NCBI RefSeq assembly: GCF_016863275.1
Contig: NZ_BOOO01000051.1
Location: forward strand, 1-64,000
Direction: 5' to 3'
Length of the DNA stretch: 64,000 bases
From: Planotetraspora mira
GTDB lineage: Bacteria > Actinomycetota > Actinomycetes > Streptosporangiales > Streptosporangiaceae
Of the stretch, positions 58,230-64,000 are shown in pieces; positions within the stretch are counted from its first letter, which is position 1, and every line of letters begins with the position of its first letter. The notes below the pieces were generated by a model, which had not been told where the DNA came from, searched no databases, and saw only the letters and a program-made list of their open reading frames with translations. The position numbers were made by a program, and so were the translations under genes.

Positions 58230-59149
58230 CGCGCGCCTCCCTCCCGACCTCCCGTCTCGAGCTCCACCGCGGTGAACGAGTAGGGCGCCCAGGGACCGGT
58301 GAGCTCTATGTCCATGCTCACGTCCATGCCCATGACTCTGCCCAGCTCGCCTACGCCGGCGCCATCACCTGCGTCTGCTTCCGTACCAGGACCGGCGCCC
58401 GCCGCGGCCTCGCGGAAGGCCATGACGGCCGCGGCGAACTCCGCGCTCCGCTCCTCGTCCACGAGATAGGCGCCGTTGAGGACCATCCACTCCTTGCGGC
58501 CGGACAGCTGCGGGTCCTGTGGCCGATGCCGGCGGCCGGCCACGGCGATCTCTCCCAGTGCGGCGTGCAGTCGCTCGGCACACGCGACCGCGTGGCGCCA
58601 CAGGTCCTCACGGCTGCGCAGGTTCGCCTTACGGCGCTGGAGATAGGCCGTTCCCGGACGGGCGGCCCTCTGCCCGCGTGAAGTCTCACGCTCGGCAGGG
58701 CCCCCGACACCGGCGTGGGACGCCGATTCCGGATCGACGTACGCCTTGACGCCCCACTCCCGCCGGCCCGCGACACGTGACAAGACCGCGAGGAAGTCGT
58801 CGTGCCGCCGAGCGAGCAGTTCCCGGACCTGTTCCTCACCGCTGTAGACGGTCACCAGTCGCACCGGCGCCGTCGGCCCGGCCTCCGCCACACTTTCGAC
58901 GACCCGGTGGTGGGCCCTGGCCACCCCGCCGACCCAGTCCAGGTCCTCCAGCAGGTGTCCCAGAGGCTCCTCGCCGAACTGATCCAGGGGAACGGTGCTC
59001 ACATAAGCCGCCAGATCTCCGCGGCTGATCTTGCGCACGGGCGCGTCGAGAACCCCTCGCAGCTTCAGGCACGCCTCGCCCGCCTCGCTGGTCACGGCGT
59101 ACAGGTAGATGCCGGAGTCAGCCACCGCGCCACTCCCATCCGCGCCCAT
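58226..59149 (-). CDS. gvpL: Gas vesicle protein GvpL/GvpF family
   Basis: The 307-residue protein begins with the family's strand IYLYAVTSEAGE and has the second half marked by EWGVKAYVDP and KEWMVLNGAYLVDEER. GvpF/L proteins sit at the growing interior of vesicles and prevent GvpA aggregation. It is longer than the usual 250 residues owing to a Gly/Ala-rich insertion near residues 255-275. The ATGA overlap with gvpS and a 32-base overlap with gvpJ are seen. Confidence 0.9.
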   Translation of the reverse strand: MGADGSGAVADSGIYLYAVTSEAGEACLKLRGVLDAPVRKISRGDLAAYVSTVPLDQFGEEPLGHLLEDLDWVGGVARAHHRVVESVAEAGPTAPVRLVTVYSGEEQVRELLARRHDDFLAVLSRVAGRREWGVKAYVDPESASHAGVGGPAERETSRGQRAARPGTAYLQRRKANLRSREDLWRHAVACAERLHAALGEIAVAGRRHRPQDPQLSGRKEWMVLNGAYLVDEERSAEFAAAVMAFREAAAGAGPGTEADAGDGAGVGELGRVMGMDVSMDIELTGPWAPYSFTAVELETGGREGGAR

Positions 59150-59618
59150 CCGCCTCGTGCCTCTCCGCCCCGCGCATGTTCCCCCCGCGTACGTCCGCTT
59201 CGCGCCTCACGGCTTCGCGTCTTTCCGCACGTCTCTCGACTTCTCGAGGACGCTGTTCGGGCACGCGCATCGGGAGACCCTGGCGCTCGTCCAGACGCTC
59301 CTCGATCGCGGCGAGGCGGTCGCGGAGCCGGCGGTTCTCGTCGGTGAGCTCCCGATTTTTGCCCGTCAGCCAGGGATCGTGCTCCCACCAGTCGATGCCG
59401 AGCTCTCGTGCCGTGTCCACAGAGGCGATCAGCAGCCGGAGCTTGATCGTCAGCAGCTCGATGTCGAGCAGGTTGACCCGGATGTCCCCCGCGATCACCA
59501 CGCCCCTGTCGAGCACTCGCTCCAGGATGTCGCCCAGGTTGGAGGACTCGCGGCCACCCAGCATCGGCTGCGCGTAAGACTCCCGCAGGACGGGCCTGGA
59601 CCTGCCCGGATCCGTCAT
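59118..59618 (-). CDS. gvpJ: Gas vesicle protein GvpJ
   Basis: The 166-residue protein has the A/J core NLGDILERVLDRGVVIAGDI, then LLTIKLRLLIASVDTARELG, followed by a long charged coiled tail rich in Arg and Glu (residues 90-166). This tail is longer than in typical GvpJ and may contact other Gvp proteins. It overlaps the end of gvpO by four bases (ATGA). Confidence 0.9.
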   Translation of the reverse strand: MTDPGRSRPVLRESYAQPMLGGRESSNLGDILERVLDRGVVIAGDIRVNLLDIELLTIKLRLLIASVDTARELGIDWWEHDPWLTGKNRELTDENRRLRDRLAAIEERLDERQGLPMRVPEQRPREVERRAERREAVRREADVRGGNMRGAERHEADGRGWEWRGG

Positions 59619-60019
59619 CGCGACGAACCCTCCCCGATCTCGCTCGTGCCACGCCGGTAGCGCCGCAGTCGGCGGTAGGACCGCAGGTCTCCCTCCTCGT
59701 CCAGCTCGGCCTCGTACACGGCCAGGACATCGCCGGAGGACGGGATCCGGCGGTCCTCCACGATCTCCACGTGCACCGTCCAGCCGTCGTCGGCCGGTTC
59801 CACCAGCGTGACGGCCTCCGCGTCTCGCACGGTCAGGTCCGCGATGTACCGCAGACCCCGCTCTCCCGCGGTCACCGCCGTCATGGCGCGGCGCCGCCTG
59901 CGCGGCTCCGGCGCCAGCTCGCCATGTTCGACCATCATCGTTGCGAGCTCGTCGAACTGCTCATGCTCGTACGCCTCCGCGGTCTGCTCGTCGTGCGCTC
60001 TGCGCCTGGGAGGCACCAC
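59615..60019 (-). CDS. gvpO: Gas vesicle protein GvpO
   Basis: The 134-residue protein has the GvpO core with GWTVHVEIVEDRRIPSSGDV, LAVYEAELDEEGDL and the RRYRRG tail. Start is GTG at 60019 (or 60016). It follows gvpG by three bases. Its position in the middle of the cluster, between gvpG and gvpJ, differs from the Streptomyces gvp1 order where gvpO comes first. Confidence 0.9.
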   Translation of the reverse strand: MVPPRRRAHDEQTAEAYEHEQFDELATMMVEHGELAPEPRRRRRAMTAVTAGERGLRYIADLTVRDAEAVTLVEPADDGWTVHVEIVEDRRIPSSGDVLAVYEAELDEEGDLRSYRRLRRYRRGTSEIGEGSSR

Positions 60020-60022
60020 ATC

Positions 60023-60256
60023 TCACCCTCTCCGCGTGCCCGTCATCGTGCTGAGGATCCGCTCCACGGCCTGGGACTCCTCCTCCGCGGATATCTGGCC
60101 GGAGCGCCTGGCCTCCTCGAGCTCCTCCAACCGGCGCCTGACGACGGCAGGGTCCCTCAGCTCGTGTTCCACCTGTTCTTGAATCAGCTCGCCGAGCCGG
60201 ATCACCGCGCGTACGGGCGCCACCGGCCAGGTGAAGATCAGACCGATCAGTCCCAC
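60023..60256 (-). CDS. gvpG: Gas vesicle protein GvpG
   Basis: The 77-residue protein reads (M)GLIGLIFTWPVAPVRAVIR, then helical LRRRLEELEEAR-type sequence (VVRRRLEELEEARRSGQISA) and ends with ERILSTM. This fits GvpG. The GTG at 60256 with GGAGGG seven bases before is chosen; a longer open frame has no family sequence. Between gvpF (26 bp gap) and gvpO. Confidence 0.88.
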   Translation of the reverse strand: MGLIGLIFTWPVAPVRAVIRLGELIQEQVEHELRDPAVVRRRLEELEEARRSGQISAEEESQAVERILSTMTGTRRG

Positions 60257-60282
60257 TGGTTTCCCTCCCCTCCGGCAGCTCG

Positions 60283-61077
60283 CTATGCCGAGGCGACGAA
60301 GTCGTACACGGCCATCGGGCCTAGAACGCGCACGTCGATCCGGTCCGCCCACTCGCGCCGCAGTTCGCCGAGCACCATCTCGAAGTCGGACTTCTGGTCC
60401 GACCGCACCATGAAGGCGACGTTCGCGGCGTCCCGCTCGTGGGTGGCGTCCCGGATGACGGCCGCCACGGTGCACGTGGCGAAGCAGTCGACCACGGTCT
60501 GCGTGTCGGCCTCCCGTTTGGCGGCGATCGCCTGAGTGATCAGCTCCCCGATGCGGATCCGCTCGCCGCGGGTCGCGTCCTCCGGCCGGCCGCGTATCTG
60601 GTCCCGGAGCCGTCTGGCCTCGGCATTGTCCGCGAGGATCTCGTGGAGCACCGAGCGCTCCCCATAGGTCGCCCTGATGACGTACTGGACGTGCCCCTCG
60701 ATCTCCTTCAGCGCGGCGGCGAACTCGTCGTGATGAGGCTCCAGCAGCTCGCCGACCACGGCCTCCGGCGACGTCAGCACGGCCCCGAACCTGAGGGGCA
60801 GCACCGGCACCTCGGCCGCGGCGCCGTCCAGCAACGCTTCGTGGCCCACGAGGTCCTCCGCCCGGCCGAGCGGACGGTCCACCACGACATCGCTGACCAG
60901 CGCGCCGATCTCGCCGTGCCGGATGAGTCTGACCTGCCCGGGCGGATCGCCCACGCCGACGGCGTACGGGCTGATGTTCACGTCCTCGGGCACGATCCCG
61001 TACACGTAGCAGGCGATTTCGCCTTCGCCCTGGGCGGTAGCCCCCACCGGGCGCGATGTTTCCGTAGAGCTCGACAT
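60283..61077 (-). CDS. gvpF: Gas vesicle protein GvpF/GvpL family
   Basis: The 264-residue protein has CYVYGIVPEDVNI at its start, the GALVSDVVVDRPLG strand and the ending DRIDVRVLGPMAVYDFV, typical for GvpF. The ATG at 61077 lies one base after the gvpA stop. With the paralogue at 58226-59149 the cluster has two F/L genes, as usual. A short extension of 25 residues precedes the domain. Confidence 0.9.
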   Translation of the reverse strand: MSSSTETSRPVGATAQGEGEIACYVYGIVPEDVNISPYAVGVGDPPGQVRLIRHGEIGALVSDVVVDRPLGRAEDLVGHEALLDGAAAEVPVLPLRFGAVLTSPEAVVGELLEPHHDEFAAALKEIEGHVQYVIRATYGERSVLHEILADNAEARRLRDQIRGRPEDATRGERIRIGELITQAIAAKREADTQTVVDCFATCTVAAVIRDATHERDAANVAFMVRSDQKSDFEMVLGELRREWADRIDVRVLGPMAVYDFVASA

Positions 61078-61078
61078 C

Positions 61079-61492
61079 TCAGCCCCCGCTCCTTCGCCGC
61101 ACACGTCGCTCCGGCTCGGGTTCCTCCACCGTGCCCGCGATGTAGTCGTGCAGTTTCTCCCCGGCCGCCTCGATCACTCCCTGGGCCACACCCTTGGACT
61201 TGTTGTGCGCCACGCCCTGCGTGACGTCGCCGATGAGCTCGGGAAGCCCTTCCTTGCTCTGCTCGAGGTCCAGCCGATTCACCGCCTCCGCGAACCGCAG
61301 GTAGGTGTCCACGCTCGCCACCACGACACGCGCGTCGATGGTGAGCACCTCGATGCCGACGAGCGAGACCCGGACGAAGGCGTCGATGACGAGACCCTTG
61401 TCCAGAATCGTGTCGATGACGTCCGCCAGGCCCGAACCCGATGGACGGTCCGGCAGTCCTCCGCCGCCGCCCGAAGGAACGGTCACCGTCAT
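61079..61492 (-). CDS. gvpA: Major gas vesicle shell protein GvpA
   Basis: The 137-residue protein contains the conserved GvpA core [20 protein letters not shown], then [20 protein letters not shown] and [11 protein letters not shown]. The core assembles into the ribs of the vesicle wall. The tail of about 65 residues after the core is typical for actinobacterial GvpA and longer than the roughly 70-residue cyanobacterial form. AGGAGG lies eight bases before the ATG at 61492. A gap of 155 bases separates it from gvpZ and may hold a separate promoter for strong expression. Confidence 0.93.
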   Translation of the reverse strand: MTVTVPSGGGGGLPDRPSGSGLADVIDTILDKGLVIDAFVRVSLVGIEVLTIDARVVVASVDTYLRFAEAVNRLDLEQSKEGLPELIGDVTQGVAHNKSKGVAQGVIEAAGEKLHDYIAGTVEEPEPERRVRRRSGG

Positions 61493-61647
61493 TCCATCCA
61501 CCTCCTCCTTACAAGGACCTCTCCGGCGGGGTCACGCCCCCGAGAGTCCACGCTCGATGTGACCCCACCAGGCGCACGGTCTCCGGCGCCGTTCTCGGAC
61601 ATCCCAGCGCCGAGTGTCGCCGCTTCCAGCGGCTCCCTGGGCCCGCC

Positions 61648-62934
61648 TCACCGGCCGTGCCGCAACGATGCCGAGCCTCTCCTCGGCTCGGCCGGGGTTC
61701 TGCGCTGCCGCGGCCGGCGCCCCTCGGCATCCTCGTCCTCGTCGGCCTCGTCCCGTTCCCGAGCCGGCCGCTCCTGCCCGCGCCTGCGGGCCGGACGCTC
61801 CGCCATCGGCCTGCGTGGCCTGACCGGGCGGGAGGGTGCCGTCTCGCGCTCCTCGGCCTCCGGCTCCTCGAACTCTTCCTCGCCCTCTTCTTCTTCAGGC
61901 TCTTCCTCCGGCTCCTCGCCCTCCTCGGACTCGGCCTCCTCCTCGTAGGGCTCTTCCTCTTCCGCCTGCTCGACGTCCTCCGGCTCGCGGCCCTCCCGCT
62001 CCTGCGCTTCCTTCTCCTCGCGCACGGCGGTCTCGTGGTCCTTGACCACCTGGCTCTCGTGGATCTCGCCCCGCCATCCCTCGACGTCGTCGGGATGCAG
62101 CAGGACCTGCGTCATGACATGCCGGCGGAAGTGCTTCAACTCCAGCCGCGCTCGCCGGCCCTGCGCACGCCAGAGGTTGCCGGTGCGCTCGAACATGCCC
62201 TGAGGGTGGTACTCCAGAACGAGCAGCACACGCGTCAAGTCGGGCGTGATCGCATGGAACGTCACCGCGCCGTCGACGAATCCCTTCGGCCCCTGCGAAC
62301 GCCAGATGATCAGCTTGTCCGGCGTCTGCTCGACGATGGTCGACTCCCACGTACGGTGGGACCACCACACCTGCGCCTTCCAGTCGAGCTTCTCGTCGGC
62401 CTTCTGGTTGACGGTCTCGACCTTCTTCATGAAGCTCGGGAACTGCTCGAACTGGGTCCACTGGTCGTAGACGACGCGCAGTGGGGCGCCGATGTCGATG
62501 GACTCGACGATGTTGATCAGCTTGATCTTCTTTCCCTTGCCGCCCTTGCCTCCACCGGCGCGGCTGAAGATCCCCTTGATCTTCTCCTTGGCATAGGTGG
62601 CGATAGCCGACCGCATGGGATGACTTCCCTCGCCGTCCGACCCGGTCAGCGTGCCGATCAGTCCGGAGATCCCCGATCCCCCCGTCAGCGCGGAGAGCAT
62701 CCCGGATCCGGACTTGCCGGTCACCGCCTCAAGCAGACCTGAGCTGCCGTCCTCCACATAGCCGGTCAGTCGGCCCGCGAGCCCGTCCAACTTGCCTGTC
62801 ACGTTGGAGAGCGCACGTTCGGCCACCGCCGTGGTCAGGTTCTGGAACTCCTGACCGAGCCTCGCCGTGGGCAACCCATTGATCGCCGCCTTGAACGGCC
62901 CTTCCCTCGTCTGCTCAGTCGCCTGCTCGGCCAT
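61648..62934 (-). CDS. gvpZ: GvpZ-like SRPBCC protein with acidic tail
   Basis: The 428-residue protein has an Ala/Gly-rich N-terminus (1-130), a SRPBCC (START-like, cyclase/dehydrase) domain in residues about 145-280 (INIVESIDIGAPLRVVYDQW, SFMKKVETVNQKADE) and a very acidic, then basic, low-complexity tail (300-428). In Streptomyces gvpZ has the same SRPBCC unit beside gvpY. The domain binds lipids or other hydrophobic molecules; its part in vesicle formation is unknown. The acidic repeats are coded by GAG/GAA runs. Confidence 0.85.
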   Translation of the reverse strand: MAEQATEQTREGPFKAAINGLPTARLGQEFQNLTTAVAERALSNVTGKLDGLAGRLTGYVEDGSSGLLEAVTGKSGSGMLSALTGGSGISGLIGTLTGSDGEGSHPMRSAIATYAKEKIKGIFSRAGGGKGGKGKKIKLINIVESIDIGAPLRVVYDQWTQFEQFPSFMKKVETVNQKADEKLDWKAQVWWSHRTWESTIVEQTPDKLIIWRSQGPKGFVDGAVTFHAITPDLTRVLLVLEYHPQGMFERTGNLWRAQGRRARLELKHFRRHVMTQVLLHPDDVEGWRGEIHESQVVKDHETAVREEKEAQEREGREPEDVEQAEEEEPYEEEAESEEGEEPEEEPEEEEGEEEFEEPEAEERETAPSRPVRPRRPMAERPARRRGQERPARERDEADEDEDAEGRRPRQRRTPAEPRRGSASLRHGR

Positions 62935-62940
62935 GGCAGC

Positions 62941-63570
62941 TCACCTCCGGGCCCGTGTGACGGGCTTCGCCGGGCGCTGCGGTCGCCGCCTCGGCTTCTC
63001 CTCGGGCTCCGTCTCCTCGGGCTCCTCGTATTCGTCGTCGTAGGGAGTCTCGTCGTCTTCGTACTCGTCTTCGTACTCGTTCTCGAAGTCCTCTTCCGGT
63101 TCCGGCCTCGTGGGGCTCTTGGCCCTCTGCTTGGGAATCCGGCTCCCGACCTTTCCCGCGACCTCTCCCACACGCCCGGCCGCCTCGCCGGCACGTCCGG
63201 CCGCTTCTCCCGCGACCGCGCCCGCCTGCTCGCCCGCCTGTCCGGCGGCCGCGGTGGCCGTCCGCAGTGACTCGGCCCGCTGGTGCAGCCGGTCGCTCAA
63301 GGAGTCGATCTGCTTGCTCGTCGCGTTGACGGCCGCCGCCTTGCCGATCTCCAGCAGGTCACCGCGCACGCGTTCGGTGATCTTCCCGAGCTCCGGAGAG
63401 GCTCCGCCGAGCAGCTTGGTGCCCTGTTGGAGTAGGCCGCCGACGCCGCCGGCCTTCAAACGTTTGGCCAGCATGGCCATCGCCAATGTGGCCGCGAGCC
63501 TGAGCTTGTGGTGCCTGCCTAGGTAGTAGCCGGCGATCACAGCCGCCGCGACCTTGCATTCGTCCTTCAT
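62941..63570 (-). CDS. gvpY: GvpY-like coiled-coil protein
   Basis: The 209-residue protein begins KDECKVAAAVIAGYYLGRHH, a conserved hydrophobic start that may insert into a membrane or vesicle, then a helical heptad-like region (50-150) with repeated AGEAAGRAGEAAGRVGE, and a low-complexity acidic end. It sits just before the SRPBCC gene as gvpY does in Streptomyces. AAGGAG precedes the ATG at 63570 by five bases. The first gene of the ten-gene cluster. The function is unknown. Confidence 0.8.
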   Translation of the reverse strand: MKDECKVAAAVIAGYYLGRHHKLRLAATLAMAMLAKRLKAGGVGGLLQQGTKLLGGASPELGKITERVRGDLLEIGKAAAVNATSKQIDSLSDRLHQRAESLRTATAAAGQAGEQAGAVAGEAAGRAGEAAGRVGEVAGKVGSRIPKQRAKSPTRPEPEEDFENEYEDEYEDDETPYDDEYEEPEETEPEEKPRRRPQRPAKPVTRARR

Positions 63571-63889
63571 CGTCACTCCTTGCGTGCTCGCCCTGCCAGA
63601 TCCGGCGTGTCGCCCCGGATTCCCCGGACTAGGCCGCCAGACCAGCGGATCCCCTGCCCCTTAAACGGACATAGAAACACATACAGCCATATACATCGCA
63701 AAATCGTCAGACGGGTCAATAGCCCGACAACCGGATGCGCCGCCCGAGCATGCGGCGCTTGGGTGATTCGATACATACCGGTTACTGAACCTCGCCCCAC
63801 CTGGCGTAATTACTCTACGCAAATGGGGTATTACGGGTGGTCGACAAAGGAATCAGGCACATCAATCAAGGGCGAAGTGGGGGATTCAA
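63571..63889. promoter_or_regulatory. Divergent region with candidate promoters for gvp operon and next gene
   Basis: This AT-rich spacer (relative to the genome) separates gvpY from the gene at 63890. On the plus strand GGGTAT at 63826-63831, with GTAA 16 bp upstream, resembles a stress-sigma (sigma-B-like) promoter. On the minus strand TTGACC (63720-63715) followed after 18-20 bases by TGTATATG is a possible housekeeping-type promoter for gvp. No DevR-type GGGACC site is seen. Confidence 0.4.
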
Positions 63890-64000
63890 ATGGCAGAGTC
63901 CAGGACGTCATCGGTGCAGGGCATACCCGCACAGCGGGAGAGCGGTGCCAAGCAAAGTCCCGCACCGGGTCAAGGAACCCTCACACAGGAACGCCGAGCC
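63890..64000 (+). CDS. Start of an unknown protein, cut by window end
   Basis: GGGGG lies six bases before the ATG; 37 codons are visible, reading MAESRTSSVQGIPAQRESGA then polar Gln-, Ser- and Pro-rich sequence without a fold. The remainder is outside the window. A sigma-B-like promoter motif lies about 60 bp upstream. Confidence 0.55.
   Translation, partial: MAESRTSSVQGIPAQRESGAKQSPAPGQGTLTQERRA

Noticed and set aside
61441-62742. Plus-strand open frame of 433 codons over the GvpZ-like gene
   Set aside because: It is antisense to the acidic-tail coding region; its Leu-rich repeats arise from GAG/GAA runs read backwards.
61860-63130. Direct repeats in the acidic tail regions that look like an array
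   Set aside because: Units are irregular GAG/GAA/GAC codons with no spacer structure and lie within coding frames, so they are not CRISPR.
63571-63889. DevR-type site upstream of the gas vesicle operon
   Set aside because: I looked for GGGACC-like palindromes here and found none, so co-regulation with the hypoxia island is not supported.

Overview
The window is high-GC actinobacterial DNA: GGAGG-type ribosome binding sites, many GTG starts, ATGA/TGATG gene overlaps, Tat signal peptides and actinobacterial families such as DUF1918 and Acg-like nitroreductases. Gene content, including a Streptomyces-type gas vesicle cluster, fits a filamentous actinomycete, perhaps Streptosporangiales; the genus is an inference.

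About 1.3-25 kb is a dormancy/hypoxia island resembling the mycobacterial DosR (DevR) regulon and the Streptomyces OsdR regulon. It holds two universal stress proteins and two relics of others, PPK2, a metal P-type ATPase fused to a hemerythrin domain, a CBS-BON protein, an Acg-like nitroreductase, a multicopper oxidase, an Rv2004c-like kinase/ATPase, DUF1918, a GH65 relic, an ArsR/SulP operon, a GNAT/acyl-CoA synthetase fusion, two PPOX proteins, DoxX, Hsp20, the DevR-like regulator and the DevS-like GAF kinase. Palindromic sites close to GGGACCTTCGGCCC lie upstream of many of these genes, often as pairs whose centres are 22-23 bp apart. They are probably the operators of the local regulator.

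About 23-30 kb holds an envelope redox set: an FMN-binding lipoprotein-like protein, a ferric-reductase-like flavocytochrome, an OmpR/kinase pair, a seven-repeat YVTN propeller and a Tat-exported Dyp peroxidase. About 30-37.6 kb is accessory: a flavin monooxygenase, an SDR, a frameshifted DUF3885 gene, the 3' half of a tRNA-Pro gene that looks like an attachment-site scar, and an ABC exporter with a NarL-type two-component pair.

From 37.6 to 50.7 kb the DNA is a patchwork of insertion-sequence debris (IS481, IS5, IS256, IS3) and broken genes (rhodanese, MGT glycosyltransferase, MerR, methyltransferase). Intact units survive between them: a zinc-finger/TetR fusion with a palindromic operator and a small membrane protein, a zinc/cadmium-type P-ATPase with a divergent ArsR gene, LysR/SDR, a Ser/Thr kinase, HxlR/NAD(P)-binding protein, and an HTH gene divergent from a STAS gene.

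About 51.5-55.3 kb carries a DesA3-like acyl desaturase with its reductase and a stand-alone ATP-dependent DNA ligase. Small membrane proteins follow. From 57.7 to 63.6 kb runs a complete gas vesicle operon on the minus strand, in order gvpY-like, gvpZ-like, gvpA, gvpF/L, gvpG, gvpO, gvpJ, gvpL/F, gvpS, gvpK. A new gene starts at 63890 and runs off the end.

Together the window combines low-oxygen sensing, redox and polyphosphate metabolism, protein protection and buoyancy organelles. I saw no DevR-type site upstream of the gas vesicle operon, so the two systems are neighbours without shown co-regulation. All calls are by eye; no database search was run.
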